A stretch of DNA of 64,000 bases from Ruminococcus sp. (GCA_017473775.1 JAFUJH010000041.1:28597-92596); one strand, 5' to 3'; shown: positions 1 to 9,344, counted from the first letter of the stretch. Notes: generated by a model not told the origin, from the sequence alone. Translations and numbers: made by a program.

Positions 1-136
1 CACCCCATATAAAAAGCACATATGTAAGCACATATGCTACCCTCTCCACATACATAACCATACTGAAAAACATACTCAGCATGAACAGCAGGCGGAACAT
101 TGAGGTATCAAGAAATATCATTCTGAGTTTCTTCAT
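1..136 (-). CDS. N-terminal fragment of a membrane protein (cut by window edge)
   Basis: Forty-five codons are visible before the window ends. The ATG at 134-136 is preceded by a GAGGT ribosome-binding site at 143-147. The fragment begins MKKLRMIFLD and continues with a very hydrophobic, Met- and Phe-rich stretch that looks like a first membrane segment. It starts 37 bases downstream of the sugar transferase stop, on the same strand, so it probably belongs to the same exopolysaccharide operon. By position it could be an O-antigen polymerase/ligase or flippase type protein, but too little is present to name a family. Confidence 0.6.
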   Translation of the reverse strand, partial: MKKLRMIFLDTSMFRLLFMLSMFFSMVMYVERVAYVLTYVLFIWG

Positions 137-173
137 AAAAAGACCTCGCAATAAATATCCCATGATATTTATT

Positions 174-857
174 TTACTTTAGAACTTCGATTACAGTTTT
201 AAAAATCAGATAGATATCCCGTCTGAAGCCAAAGCGGGATATGTACTTCAGGTTGTAAGCCATCTTCTGTGGGAGGATAACCTCTATGTATTCCTTATCC
301 ACATCAGAGGTCTTTTCTAAAAGCTCTGCCTCATCCTTGAACATAATGCTTGCAAGAGAGGTAACACCTGCAGGCATAAGGAGGGTCGCCATCATCTCGG
401 GAGTATAGGCGTCTACATACCTTGGCACCTCGGGGCGGGTGCCGACAATGCTCATTTTGCCTGAAAGAACATGGAAAATCTGGGGCAGCTCGTCAAGTCG
501 GAATTTCCTGAGGAACTTGCCGACCTTTGTGATGCGGTCATCCTCGGAATGAGTAAGCTCACCCTGTTTATCGGCACCAACATACATGGTACGGAACTTC
601 CAGATTCTGAACTGCTTGCCGTAGGTTGTGACGCGGACCTGCTTATAAATAACGGGGCCCTTGGAGGACAGCTTGATCAAAACAGCTATGAGAAGCATGG
701 GGATTATAAGAAGCAGAATGAGAAGCAGTGCCGCAGTAAAATCAACAATCCGCTTGAGCACAAGGCTTTTTTTCTTACGGCTTAATATATCGTAATAGGG
801 TCTGACTTCCTCAGTACGCATAAAATCGGGAAGCTCAGAAAAAGGTAACAATCGCAT
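174..857 (-). CDS. Undecaprenyl-phosphate sugar-1-phosphate transferase (bacterial sugar transferase family)
   Basis: This family starts exopolysaccharide or capsule repeat-unit synthesis by moving a sugar-1-phosphate from a nucleotide sugar onto undecaprenyl phosphate at the inner face of the membrane. The 227-residue protein has one hydrophobic segment at about residues 37-63, then the family core: KFRTM at 87-91, RLDELPQ at 120-126 and GTRPE at 139-143. It lacks the extra N-terminal membrane region of the long WbaP/CpsE forms, so it is the short PglC-like type. An upstream ATG at 870-872 is in frame, but the ATG at 855-857 has GGAGG (864-868) at ideal spacing and was chosen. The sugar substrate cannot be read from sequence. 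Confidence 0.9.
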   Translation of the reverse strand: MRLLPFSELPDFMRTEEVRPYYDILSRKKKSLVLKRIVDFTAALLLILLLIIPMLLIAVLIKLSSKGPVIYKQVRVTTYGKQFRIWKFRTMYVGADKQGELTHSEDDRITKVGKFLRKFRLDELPQIFHVLSGKMSIVGTRPEVPRYVDAYTPEMMATLLMPAGVTSLASIMFKDEAELLEKTSDVDKEYIEVILPQKMAYNLKYISRFGFRRDIYLIFKTVIEVLK

Positions 858-896
858 AGGATTCCTCCGCAATTTAGTTTCAGCTATACATTATAT

Positions 897-925
897 ATTA
901 TACTATTAAAGAGAGAGTTTTTCAA
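897..925 (-). promoter_or_regulatory. Vegetative (sigma-A type) promoter of the sugar transferase gene
   Basis: On the minus strand TTGAAA (920-925) and TATAAT (897-902) are separated by 17 bases, about 30 bases upstream of the ribosome-binding site of the sugar transferase. Confidence 0.75.
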
Positions 926-1028
926 CTATTTATGAAAAATATAAAAGGGAAACATATTTCCACAGAAAATTACAAGGAATGAGTGTAAAATATAATATAT
1001 GTGATATGTATTTAATTCTTTATAAGCC

Positions 1029-1057
1029 TTGACTTGAGTGCCTGTTATGAGTAAAAT
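1029..1057 (+). promoter_or_regulatory. Vegetative promoter of the DUF1292 gene
   Basis: TTGACT (1029-1034) and TAAAAT (1052-1057) lie 17 bases apart, 34 bases before the start codon of the DUF1292 gene. Confidence 0.7.
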
Positions 1058-1091
1058 TATATAGGATTAAATAAATACGAGGAGAAGAAAT

Positions 1092-1385
1092 ATGAGTAAC
1101 GATTATTCACCTGATCTTATTACCCTTGTTGATGATGAGGGTGTTGAGCATAACTTTGAGATACTGGACACTATTGAGTTTGAGAACAAGGAGTACTATG
1201 CACTATATCCTGTGTTTGATGACCCTGCTGATATGGTGGCAGACTCAGGAGAATACTACATTATGGAAGCTATAGACAGCGAGGACGGCTGGGAGCTTGC
1301 AGAGGTAGATGACGATGACCTGATTGACAAGCTGAGCGTTATATTTGAGGACAGATTTGCTGACAAATTCAGCGAAGATGAATAA
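1092..1385 (+). CDS. DUF1292 family small acidic protein (YrzB-like)
   Basis: A 97-residue, strongly acidic protein with the DUF1292 pattern: an N-terminal ITLVDDEG segment, a central EYYALYPV segment and a C-terminal acidic helix. DUF1292 proteins are widespread in Firmicutes, where the gene often sits near yrrK/yrvO; their function is not established. Here the gene stands alone with its own promoter and a GAGGAG ribosome-binding site (1079-1084), and is followed by a probable 6S RNA. Family membership is seen in the sequence; no role is inferred. Confidence 0.85.
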   Translation: MSNDYSPDLITLVDDEGVEHNFEILDTIEFENKEYYALYPVFDDPADMVADSGEYYIMEAIDSEDGWELAEVDDDDLIDKLSVIFEDRFADKFSEDE

Positions 1386-1427
1386 TCAATCAGCTTACAG
1401 CACAAATTAGAATTACTTAATAAACTT

Positions 1428-1614
1428 CCTGCCTGATTCGTGAACGGGGCAAAATAACCCTACAACCTTTAAATCGGGAGCTTGGCTCCGACAGTGGCGT
1501 GCAGACCTCCCCTACACAGGGACGAAGGGAGCCGAAAGCTGTTGGGCTGGCACCCACCTGCTTTTTTCGTAGCAGGTTATATTATGCTCTTACGGTCAGG
1601 CGGGGCTTTTTATT
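1428..1614 (+). ncRNA. ssrS: Probable 6S RNA (SsrS)
   Basis: This gene-free stretch is flanked by complementary ends: bases 1428-1440 pair with 1593-1604, giving a closing stem directly followed by a T-rich tract. About 185 nt is the usual 6S size. Inside are a largely paired long axis, the segment GGCACCCACCTGC (1559-1561 region) seen near the 3' part of many 6S RNAs, and a small ACCTGC...GCAGGT hairpin just after it. 6S RNA mimics an open promoter and holds sigma-A RNA polymerase. A weak promoter (TTACAG 1395-1400, TAATAA 1418-1423) would start transcription at the right place. The call rests on recall and pairing by eye; a covariance-model search was not possible. Confidence 0.6.
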
Positions 1615-1642
1615 TAAATTTCACTTTTAGGAGAATACATAT

Positions 1643-2605
1643 ATGAAGATTTCTGTACTGGGCTGCGGAAGATGGGGCAGCTGCATTGCATGGTATCTGG
1701 ATAAGACAGGCCACGAAGTACTGTCCTGCGGACTGGAGAATGCACCTGAGTTTATACAGCTGAAGGAAACAAGAAAGAACGATTACCTTGAATTTCCCGA
1801 GAGCATTGAAGTAAGCTCTGACCTTGAATATGCAATAGAGCGTGCCGAGGTTATTGTAATCTCCATATCTGCACAGCACCTAAGAGAATATATGGCTGAT
1901 ATTTCCAAGTACAATCTGGATGGAAAAATCATTGTTCTTTGTATGAAGTGTGTTGAGGAATCTACAGGTTGCAGACTCAGCGAGGTTGTGACCTCCTTTG
2001 TAGATGAGGAAAAGACACCTGTTGCAGTATGGGTAGGCCCCGGACATCCTCAGGACTTTGTCAAGGGTATCCCCAACTGTATGGTTATTGACAGTAAGAA
2101 TGAAGAAGTCAAGACAATGCTCGTAAATGAGCTGTCAAGCTCTCTTATCCGTATGTACATAGGCAACGACTTCATCGGTAGTGAGATTGGTGCCGCCGCA
2201 AAGAATGTGGTTGGCATTGTAGCCGGTATGCTGGACGGTGTGAATTATCAGTCGTTGAAGGGTGCACTGATGGCAAGAGGTGCACGAGAAATTTCAAGAC
2301 TCATTGAAGCTTTGGGCGGCAATCCCCTGTCTGCCTTCGGACTTTGTCACTTAGGCGACTATGAGGCTACACTGTTCTCTAAATGGAGTCACAACAGAAT
2401 GTACGGAGAGAACTTTGTAAAAGGCATTGAATACGGCAAGCTTGCTGAGGGTGTTATGACAACAAAGGCACTGAAGAAGCTGGCTGACAAGCACAATGTG
2501 GAGATGCCTATTGTGTCCTGTCTGTATGATGTACTCTTTGAGGGCAAGCCCTTTGAGACTGCAATGGAGGAGCTGTTTGACCGCTCTGTAAAGGCTGAGT
2601 TTTAA
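1643..2605 (+). CDS. gpsA: NAD(P)H-dependent glycerol-3-phosphate dehydrogenase
   Basis: Reduces dihydroxyacetone phosphate to sn-glycerol-3-phosphate in the cytoplasm, supplying the backbone for phospholipids. The 320-residue length is normal. An N-terminal Rossmann fold carries GCGRWGS (residues 7-13), and the family's GAAAKNVVGI segment holds the catalytic lysine. Two family motifs are unusual: the GPS.A.E motif reads GPGHPQDF, and the substrate-loop motif normally GLGDL..TC reads HLGDYEATLF. This is therefore a divergent GpsA, and a neighbouring dehydrogenase specificity is possible though less likely. AGGAG at 1629-1633 serves the ATG at 1643. It follows the candidate 6S RNA and ends before a strong terminator. 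Confidence 0.85.
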   Translation: MKISVLGCGRWGSCIAWYLDKTGHEVLSCGLENAPEFIQLKETRKNDYLEFPESIEVSSDLEYAIERAEVIVISISAQHLREYMADISKYNLDGKIIVLCMKCVEESTGCRLSEVVTSFVDEEKTPVAVWVGPGHPQDFVKGIPNCMVIDSKNEEVKTMLVNELSSSLIRMYIGNDFIGSEIGAAAKNVVGIVAGMLDGVNYQSLKGALMARGAREISRLIEALGGNPLSAFGLCHLGDYEATLFSKWSHNRMYGENFVKGIEYGKLAEGVMTTKALKKLADKHNVEMPIVSCLYDVLFEGKPFETAMEELFDRSVKAEF

Positions 2606-2615
2606 TTCGTAATAT

Positions 2616-2680
2616 TTAACTACCCTTCAGTCTGTGGTTTACACCACAGCCAGCTCCACTGACAAGCAGATCTACGAATT
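2616..2680. repeat. Degenerate copy of the dispersed hairpin repeat
   Basis: Resembles the better copies at 56837-56896 and 61650-61710: TTAACTACCC..CAGTC, a small hairpin (GTGGTTTACACCAC), CAGCTCC..TGACAAG, then CTACGA. Here the hairpin arms have drifted. Confidence 0.5.
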
Positions 2681-2693
2681 AATCAGTATAGAA

Positions 2694-2730
2694 AAGCGTC
2701 GGTACGATTTGTACCGACGCTTAGTTTTTT
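2694..2730 (+). terminator. Strong intrinsic terminator after gpsA
   Basis: A perfect 12-bp stem (2694-2705 with 2711-2722), loop GATTT, followed by AGTTTTTT. It separates the convergent gpsA and argF genes and may also work for the arginine operon. Confidence 0.9.
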
Positions 2731-2743
2731 ATTTATGAAGTTA

Positions 2744-3751
2744 TCAGAAGTTGCCTACTGTGGCGGCGATTACTGCTTTGATTGTGTGCATACGGTTCTC
2801 TGCCTCGTCAAAGACGATGGACTGCTCAGACTCGAACACTTCGTCTGTAACTTCCAAAGCTTCAAGACCGAACTGCTCGCCTACCTGCTTGCCAACACCT
2901 GTGTTAAGGTCGTGGAATGCAGGCAGACAGTGCATAAACACTGCATCCTCACGGGCACTCTCCATAAGAGCTTTATTGACTTGATAAGGAAGCAGGTCAC
3001 CAATACGCTCTGCCCAAACTTCTGCAGGCTCACCCATTGATACCCATACATCGGTATAGATAACATGGGCATTGGCAACAGCCTTCTTGGGGTCTGTCTC
3101 AAAGGTAAGAGTTGCGCCTGTTTCCTTTGCAATTTCCTGACACTGAGCAACCAGGTCGCTATCGGGGAAATACTTTTCGGGTGCACAGGCAGTAAAGTTC
3201 ATACCCATCTTTGCACAACCTACCATAAGGGAATTACCCATATTGTAGCGGGCATCGCCCATATATACAAAGTTGATACCCTCAAGAGTGCCGAAGTGCT
3301 CACGGATTGTGAGGAAGTCAGCAAGAATCTGTGTGGGGTGGAACTCGTTGGTAAGACCATTGTATACAGGTACACCTGCTTTGTCAGAGAGCTCCTGAAC
3401 TATCTCCTGACCGAAGCCGCGGTACTCGATGCAATCGTACATTCTGCCGAGAACTCTCGCTGTATCTGCAATGCTCTCTTTCTTACCAATCTGGGATGCA
3501 TCGGGGTCAAGGTAGGTTGTGCTCATACCGAGGTCGTGAGCTGCTACCTCAAATGCACAGCGGGTACGGGTGCTGGTCTTCTCAAACACCAGAGCGATGT
3601 GCTTGCCGTCACAGATTTTATGAGGAATACCTGCTTTTTTCTGAGTCTTCAGAAGCTCAGCAAGGTCGATAAGCTTACCTATTTCTTCAGGAGTAAAATC
3701 GAGAAGTTTCAGAAAACTTCTGCCTTTGAAACAAGAATATAAATTTTCCAT
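2744..3751 (-). CDS. argF: Ornithine carbamoyltransferase
   Basis: Makes citrulline from ornithine and carbamoyl phosphate, the sixth step of arginine synthesis. The 335-residue protein has the carbamoyl-phosphate loop STRTR at residues 60-64, the HPTQ motif, and the ornithine-binding HCLPA motif near residue 275. It is the last gene of the arginine operon: argD ends at 3753, one base before this start, and the GGAGG used here lies inside the end of argD, so translation is probably coupled. It could in principle serve catabolism, but its place behind argGHCJBD says biosynthesis. Transcription probably ends in the hairpin at 2694-2722. Confidence 0.95.
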   Translation of the reverse strand: MENLYSCFKGRSFLKLLDFTPEEIGKLIDLAELLKTQKKAGIPHKICDGKHIALVFEKTSTRTRCAFEVAAHDLGMSTTYLDPDASQIGKKESIADTARVLGRMYDCIEYRGFGQEIVQELSDKAGVPVYNGLTNEFHPTQILADFLTIREHFGTLEGINFVYMGDARYNMGNSLMVGCAKMGMNFTACAPEKYFPDSDLVAQCQEIAKETGATLTFETDPKKAVANAHVIYTDVWVSMGEPAEVWAERIGDLLPYQVNKALMESAREDAVFMHCLPAFHDLNTGVGKQVGEQFGLEALEVTDEVFESEQSIVFDEAENRMHTIKAVIAATVGNF

Positions 3752-3752
3752 A

Positions 3753-4922
3753 TTAAACCTCCGTACTACAAACGGTTTTGATTATTTCTACTGCTTCTTT
3801 CAGTGTATCCCAGTCTATATTGAGAGCAGGAAGGAGTCTAAGCTTCTGCTTTGCTTTTATAACAAGAACGCCTTTGTCCATACACTCTTTGACAACATCA
3901 TCAACAGGACGGACGGTAGTAATACCAAGCATAAGTCCCATACCGTCAACAGCAGTTACACCATTTGCAGCTGTAAGCTCTGAGATAATATACTCGGACT
4001 TTGCTTTTACATCTGCAAGGAGTGCATCATCGATACGGCTGAGGATGCTCACAGCACCTGCACAGCAGACGGGATTGCCGCCGAAGGTTGAGCCGTGGTC
4101 ACCTGCTCCCAGTACATTCTGCACTTTATCAGAAAGAACAGTTGCACCCAGAGGAAGTCCGCCGCCGAGACCCTTTGCGGTTGAGAACACATCAGGCTTA
4201 ACCCCGTAGTTCATATAAGCGTAGAGAGCACCTGTTCTGCCGTTACCTGTCTGCACCTCGTCGGCGATTGTGATAATATCATACTCAGCACTCAGCTCAA
4301 ATATTCTATCTACAAATTCCTGTGTGAGAGGCATTACTCCTCCCTCACCCTGTACAAGCTCAAACATAATTGCGGCGATGTTACCGCTCTTTACCTTTGC
4401 TTCTAGATCCTGTATATTGTTAGCTTCTACATAATCAAAGCCCTCGGTAAGTGGCAGGAAGTCATTGTGGAAAACATCCTGACCTGTTGCAGAAAGAGTT
4501 GTGATTGTTCTGCCGTGGAAGCTGTTTCTGAGGGTTAAGATTACATTTCTGTCCTTGCCGTATTTATCTGCGGCGTACTTACGGGCAACCTTGATTGCAC
4601 ACTCGTTAGCCTCTGCACCTGAGTTTGAGAAGAAAACCTTACTCATACCGGTACGCTCACAGATAAGCTGAGCAAGTCTTGCACAAGGGCCTGTGTAATA
4701 GAGGTTAGATGTGTGCTGAAGCTCCATAAGCTGCTCTGCAACAGCACTGACCCAGATATCATCACAGAAACCGAAGGTGTTTACTGCGATACCTGTTGCC
4801 ATATCTATGTATTCCTTGCCGTCGTCAGCAATTGCAATTGAGCCCTTACCCTTTTGGAGAGTTACAGGGAATCGTCCATAGGTGTTGGCTATGTATTGTT
4901 TATCAAGTTCTTTAATGTTCAT
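3753..4922 (-). CDS. argD: Acetylornithine aminotransferase
   Basis: A pyridoxal-phosphate class III aminotransferase that converts N-acetylglutamate semialdehyde to N-acetylornithine. The 389-residue length is typical. Visible marks are the NSFHGRT segment, the cofactor-binding [11 protein letters not shown] loop and the lysine in [13 protein letters not shown] that forms the Schiff base. The start overlaps the end of argB by 11 bases, and argF follows after one base, all on the same strand. The sequence does not exclude extra activity on succinyl-diaminopimelate, as seen for some ArgD enzymes, but the operon context supports arginine synthesis. Confidence 0.95.
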   Translation of the reverse strand: MNIKELDKQYIANTYGRFPVTLQKGKGSIAIADDGKEYIDMATGIAVNTFGFCDDIWVSAVAEQLMELQHTSNLYYTGPCARLAQLICERTGMSKVFFSNSGAEANECAIKVARKYAADKYGKDRNVILTLRNSFHGRTITTLSATGQDVFHNDFLPLTEGFDYVEANNIQDLEAKVKSGNIAAIMFELVQGEGGVMPLTQEFVDRIFELSAEYDIITIADEVQTGNGRTGALYAYMNYGVKPDVFSTAKGLGGGLPLGATVLSDKVQNVLGAGDHGSTFGGNPVCCAGAVSILSRIDDALLADVKAKSEYIISELTAANGVTAVDGMGLMLGITTVRPVDDVVKECMDKGVLVIKAKQKLRLLPALNIDWDTLKEAVEIIKTVCSTEV

Positions 4923-5790
4923 CGGAAAATTCCTCCGCTACCATTGTGCCTGCACCCTCGTCTGTAAGGGTCTCGATAAGAAGTGAATGGTGGACTCTGC
5001 CGTCCATAATGATAACACGCTTAACGCCTCTGGCTATTGCCTCAAGACAGCACTCAACCTTGGGAATCATACCGCCTGAAATTGTACCGTCGCGGAAAAG
5101 TCCCACAGCAGACTTGGTATCGATTGCAGGAATGAGTGTTGTGGGGTCGTCCTTATCACGGAGAATACCTGCGATGTCGGTCATTGTGATAAGTCGCTCT
5201 GCCTGCAGAGCACCTGCAATCTGTGCTGCAGCTGAATCAGCATTGATGTTATATACATTGCCCTCGTCATCACAAGCAACTGTAGAGACAATGGGAATGT
5301 AGCCGTGCTCAAGTAAATCAAGAATAGGCTGAACATTCACCTCGGTGATTCTGCCTACAAAGCCCAGACGCTCGTCCTTCTTGGTGGCTTTAATCATACC
5401 GCCGTCGATACCTGAGATACCCATTGCCTTACCGCCCTTGGTGGCGATGAGATTAACCAGACTCTTGTTGATTTTGCCTGCAAGAACCATCTGGACGATA
5501 TCTACAGTTTCCTTATCGGTAACTCTGAGTCCGTCTACCCATTCACTCTCCTTGCCTACCTGTTTGAGAGTATCGGTTATCTCGGGACCGCCGCCGTGAA
5601 CAAGGACAACCTTGACACCGATAAGCCAAAGAAGAACTATGTCCTGCATAACCTCCTGCTTGAGCTCCTCGCTGACCATAGCATTGCCGCCGTATTTGAC
5701 TACGACAACCTTGCCGTTATATTTCTGAATGTAAGGCAGTGCCTGGATAAGCACCTCGGCACGCTGTGCGTTTGTAATATCTAAAGACAT
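4912..5790 (-). CDS. argB: Acetylglutamate kinase
   Basis: Phosphorylates N-acetylglutamate, the second step of the pathway and often the arginine feedback point. The 292-residue protein shows the amino-acid kinase fold: VVVKYGGNAM near residue 27, VHGGGPEI near residue 63, and the C-terminal GGMIPKVE segment. Its longer N-terminal helix is of the kind present in arginine-inhibited hexameric kinases, so feedback control by arginine is plausible but inferred. AAAGGA precedes the ATG. It overlaps argD by 11 bases, in line with coupled translation. Confidence 0.95.
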   Translation of the reverse strand: MSLDITNAQRAEVLIQALPYIQKYNGKVVVVKYGGNAMVSEELKQEVMQDIVLLWLIGVKVVLVHGGGPEITDTLKQVGKESEWVDGLRVTDKETVDIVQMVLAGKINKSLVNLIATKGGKAMGISGIDGGMIKATKKDERLGFVGRITEVNVQPILDLLEHGYIPIVSTVACDDEGNVYNINADSAAAQIAGALQAERLITMTDIAGILRDKDDPTTLIPAIDTKSAVGLFRDGTISGGMIPKVECCLEAIARGVKRVIIMDGRVHHSLLIETLTDEGAGTMVAEEFSDEH

Positions 5791-5818
5791 TGTAATTATC
5801 CTTTAACTTAAAAATTTA

Positions 5819-7030
5819 TCAGGTACGATAGTCGCCGTTGATACGGACATAATCGTAGGTAAGGTCACAGCCCCATGCACAGGCTGAATAGTCACCTACA
5901 CCAAGATTAACTAAAATCTCAATCTCCTTTTCAAGGAGGATTTCCTTGGCAAGTTCCTCTGAGAAAGGAACGCCTGCACCATCTACGCATACGGGAATCT
6001 CGCCCTTTGCGGACTTGAAGGAAACGGAAACAGTATTGGGGTTTAAATCCTTAACGCCGTAGCCCAAAGCACAGAGCACCCGTCCCCAGTTGGCATCAGA
6101 GCCGAACATAGCCGCTTTAACAAGAGAAGAGCAGATTACGGACTTTGCGGCAATCTTTGCCTGCTCTTTAGAGGAAGCACCTGTAACAGAGCACTCAACA
6201 AGCTTTGTTGCACCCTCGCCGTCTGCGGCAATATTGCGGCAGAGGTAGACGGTGACAGTATTGAGAGCTTTAGCAAAGGTCTTGAAGTCATCACTGTCGG
6301 TATCAATGATGTCATTACCAGCCTTGCCGTTTGCAAGGATTGTAACCATATCGTTGGTGGAGGTATCTCCGTCAACGGATGTCATATTGAAGGTGTCCTG
6401 AATATCTGTGGAAAGGGCTTTCTGCAACATCTCAGGTGAAACGGCACAGTCGGTTGTGAGAAATACCAGCATTGTAGCCATATTAGGGTGAATCATACCT
6501 GAGCCTTTGGCTATACCGCCGATACGGCACTCTTTGCCGCCTATCTCGAAGGAGACTGCAATCTCCTTGCGGACAGTATCGGTTGTCATAATGCCCTCTG
6601 CGGCAAAAGCTGAGTTATCACCTAAACCCTCGGCGAGAGAGTCCATACCATCGCGGATGGGAGTAATATCCAGCACCTCACCGATAACACCTGTGGAAGC
6701 TACCACTACATCTGATGCAGGGATAGAAAGCTTTTCGGATACAAGGTCGCACATCTGCTGTGCAATCTCTACACCGTTTGCGTTACAGGTGTTGGCGTTG
6801 CCTGAGTTGCAGATAACAGCCTGAGCGTAGCCGTCAGATATATTCTGCTTTGTTACAGCAATGGGAGCACCCTTGACAAGATTGGTGGTGTATACTGCCG
6901 CTGCTGCACAACGGGTATCGCTGTATATAAGAGAAAGGTCGCGTTTTGATTTATTCTTGCGAATTCCGCAGTGAATTCCGTTAGCTGTGAAGCCCTTTGC
7001 GGCACAAACGCCGCCTTCTATAATCTTCAT
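5819..7030 (-). CDS. argJ: Bifunctional ornithine acetyltransferase / N-acetylglutamate synthase
   Basis: Transfers the acetyl group from acetylornithine to glutamate, recycling it; bifunctional forms can also use acetyl-CoA, so no separate argA is needed. The 403-residue precursor contains the self-cleavage region IHPNMATML: cleavage between Ala and Thr gives the two subunits, and the new N-terminal Thr is the nucleophile. KGSGMIHP precedes it as in the family. The gene starts three bases after the argC stop (AAGGAAG ribosome-binding site overlaps the argC end) and is followed by argB. The presence of argJ and lack of argA or argE in the operon point to the cyclic pathway. Confidence 0.95.
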   Translation of the reverse strand: MKIIEGGVCAAKGFTANGIHCGIRKNKSKRDLSLIYSDTRCAAAAVYTTNLVKGAPIAVTKQNISDGYAQAVICNSGNANTCNANGVEIAQQMCDLVSEKLSIPASDVVVASTGVIGEVLDITPIRDGMDSLAEGLGDNSAFAAEGIMTTDTVRKEIAVSFEIGGKECRIGGIAKGSGMIHPNMATMLVFLTTDCAVSPEMLQKALSTDIQDTFNMTSVDGDTSTNDMVTILANGKAGNDIIDTDSDDFKTFAKALNTVTVYLCRNIAADGEGATKLVECSVTGASSKEQAKIAAKSVICSSLVKAAMFGSDANWGRVLCALGYGVKDLNPNTVSVSFKSAKGEIPVCVDGAGVPFSEELAKEILLEKEIEILVNLGVGDYSACAWGCDLTYDYVRINGDYRT

Positions 7031-7033
7031 ATT

Positions 7034-7975
7034 TTACACTTCCTTAATTGAGAGTGAAGTTGTTTTATCCATACCGAGAGCAATGTTCATACACTCAACG
7101 GCGGCACCTGAGGCACCTTTGCCAAGATTATCGTATCTGGCGATAAGGAGGATTCTGTCCTCGTTACCCTCGACGGTAATCTGCATATTGTCAAAGCCTG
7201 AGTAAGCATTTGATGAGATAAAGCCTGTGGCGTCCATTTTGGGGGTGAATGTGACAACATTATCAGCGTACATTTTTCTGTATACTTCTCTGATGCTGTC
7301 AATAGTGAAGCCCTCACAAAGCTGGGATTTGTGCAGAGGTACCGTCACCTGCATACCGCTGAAGAAGTCCCCTACAATGGGACAGAACACGGGAGCATTT
7401 GTGATACCTGTGACCTTGGTCATCTCGGGTATATGCTTATGAGACTGCAAAACACCATACTGACGGGGTGAAGAAAGCTCGTTACTTCTATCGTCAGACT
7501 CGTAGTCAGCAATCATCTGCTTGCCGCCGCCGCTGTAGCCTGTTAAGGAAGTGCAGGAGAGCAGTGCATCTGCAGGGATTATCCCCTCTTTGACAAGAGG
7601 ATAGACCAAAGCGATAAAGCCTGAGGCATGACAGCCGGGAACTGCAATACGCTTGGAATTCTTTATTTTATCAAAATGTTCTGCTGACAGCTCTGCAAAG
7701 CCGTATGCCCAATCAGGGTTTGTACGGTGAGCGGTTGAGGTATCGATAACAACTGTATCAGGGTTATCGATGAGAGATACTGCCTCGATTGCCGCCGCGT
7801 CAGGCAGGCAAAGGAAAGCTATGTCAGCTTTATTGAGCATTTCCTTACGAGCCTGAGTATCCTTTCTCAGCTCCTCGGGCAGAGTGAGAAGCTCGATATC
7901 TGAACGCTGTGTGAGTCTGTCGTAAATTTTCAGGCCTGTGGTGCCTGCTTTACCGTCAATAAATACCTTAGTCAT
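7034..7975 (-). CDS. argC: N-acetyl-gamma-glutamyl-phosphate reductase, short (type 2) form
   Basis: Reduces N-acetylglutamyl phosphate to the semialdehyde using NADPH. At 313 residues it is the short type 2 form, which differs from the roughly 345-residue form common in Bacillus. The N-terminal FIDGKAGTTG nucleotide-binding loop and the catalytic cysteine in VPGCHASG (about residue 115) are clear, and STAHRTNPDWAYGFAEL is typical of type 2. It overlaps the 3' end of argH by eight bases and is followed by argJ. Confidence 0.95.
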   Translation of the reverse strand: MTKVFIDGKAGTTGLKIYDRLTQRSDIELLTLPEELRKDTQARKEMLNKADIAFLCLPDAAAIEAVSLIDNPDTVVIDTSTAHRTNPDWAYGFAELSAEHFDKIKNSKRIAVPGCHASGFIALVYPLVKEGIIPADALLSCTSLTGYSGGGKQMIADYESDDRSNELSSPRQYGVLQSHKHIPEMTKVTGITNAPVFCPIVGDFFSGMQVTVPLHKSQLCEGFTIDSIREVYRKMYADNVVTFTPKMDATGFISSNAYSGFDNMQITVEGNEDRILLIARYDNLGKGASGAAVECMNIALGMDKTTSLSIKEV

Positions 7976-9344
7976 TCAAAAACTCCGTTACATAATCTAT
8001 CTGTGTCTGTACAGATTTGGGGCCTGTACCACCCTCGGAAATTCTCTTGTTGACACAAGCTTCAAGAGAAATATCGGTATATACATCTTCCTCGAACAAG
8101 TCGGAAAGCTCCTTGAACTTTTCAAGAGGTAGGTCCTCCAGAACTGTACCGTTCCGGATGCAGTACGCTACTGTCTCACCTACAAGCTTATATGCTGAGC
8201 GGAAGGGCATTCCCTTCTTCACAAGATAATCAGCAAGGTCGGTAGCGTTGATGAAGCCCTTCTGAGCGGCGGTGTACATATTATCCTTGAGCACTGTTGC
8301 AGTAGCAATCATAGGAGTGAACACGGAAACGCAAAGCTTGACAGTATCAAGTGCGTCGAAGATTGCCTCCTTGTCCTCCTGCATATCCTTGTTGTAAGCA
8401 AGAGGCAGTCCCTTGAGAGTAGTAAGCAGCGCCACCAAATCGCCGTAGACTCTGCCGCATTTGCCGCGGATGAGCTCTGCCATATCAGGGTTCTTCTTCT
8501 GAGGCATAATTGATGAGCCTGTAGAGTAGCTGTCGTCAAGCTCGATAAACTTGAACTCCCATGAGGACCACATTACGATTTCCTCACAGAAGCGGCTAAG
8601 ATGCATCATAAGTACAGAGTAAGCACTCAAAAGCTCCAAGCAGAAGTCACGGTCAGAAACACCGTCGATGCTGTTCATAGTGATGGTATCAAAGCCTAAG
8701 CGCTGAGCCTCAAAGTAGCGGTCTGTGTTGTAGGTTGTACCTGCAAGAGCACAGGAACCGATAGGAGAAGAATTCATACGCTTTACTGCGTCTTTAATTC
8801 TGCCGAAGTCTCTGATAAACATCATAGCATAAGCAAGGATATGATGAGCAAAGGTCACAGGCTGTGCACGCTGGAGGTGAGTATAGCCGGGCATAATAGC
8901 ATCGGTATTCTCCTGTGCTTTATCGCGCAGTGCTGTGATTAAGGTCTTGAGCATCTCTAGGATTTCCTGATTCTCTGCACGGAGGTACATACGGATATCA
9001 AGTGCTACCTGGTCGTTACGGCTGCGAGCGGTATGCAGACGCTTGCCTGCATCGCCTATACGCTTTGTAAGCTCAGACTCGATGAACATATGTATATCCT
9101 CAGCGTTGGGGTCGAATACTAAAGCACCGCTGTCGATATCCTCGAGAATCGAGGTAAGACCCTCGATAATCTTTGAGGAGTCATCTGCTGTGATGATGCC
9201 CTTGGAGGCAAGCATCAATGCGTGTGCAATTGAACCTTCGATATCCTGTTTGTACATACGGCAGTCAAAGCGGATAGAGGAATTGAAATCATCTGCCAAT
9301 TTATCCAGCTGCTTTGAAAATCTGCCTGCCCACATCTTATCCAT
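7968..9344 (-). CDS. argH: Argininosuccinate lyase
   Basis: Splits argininosuccinate into arginine and fumarate, the last step of synthesis. The 458-residue protein has the fumarase/aspartase superfamily signature GSSIMPQKKNPD around residue 278, with the catalytic serine in its flexible loop, and TARSRNDQVALD near residue 107. It is second in the operon, 124 bases after argG; that gap contains a 12-bp hairpin that may lower read-through. The ribosome-binding site (AGCAGGT) is modest compared with neighbours. Confidence 0.95.
   Translation of the reverse strand: MDKMWAGRFSKQLDKLADDFNSSIRFDCRMYKQDIEGSIAHALMLASKGIITADDSSKIIEGLTSILEDIDSGALVFDPNAEDIHMFIESELTKRIGDAGKRLHTARSRNDQVALDIRMYLRAENQEILEMLKTLITALRDKAQENTDAIMPGYTHLQRAQPVTFAHHILAYAMMFIRDFGRIKDAVKRMNSSPIGSCALAGTTYNTDRYFEAQRLGFDTITMNSIDGVSDRDFCLELLSAYSVLMMHLSRFCEEIVMWSSWEFKFIELDDSYSTGSSIMPQKKNPDMAELIRGKCGRVYGDLVALLTTLKGLPLAYNKDMQEDKEAIFDALDTVKLCVSVFTPMIATATVLKDNMYTAAQKGFINATDLADYLVKKGMPFRSAYKLVGETVAYCIRNGTVLEDLPLEKFKELSDLFEEDVYTDISLEACVNKRISEGGTGPKSVQTQIDYVTEFLND

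Noticed and set aside
1428-1614. SRP RNA, tmRNA or T-box leader as alternatives for the structured gap
   Set aside because: No SRP apical GGAAG/AGCA loop, no tmRNA tRNA-like end, and no T-box sequence; size and closing stem fit 6S better.
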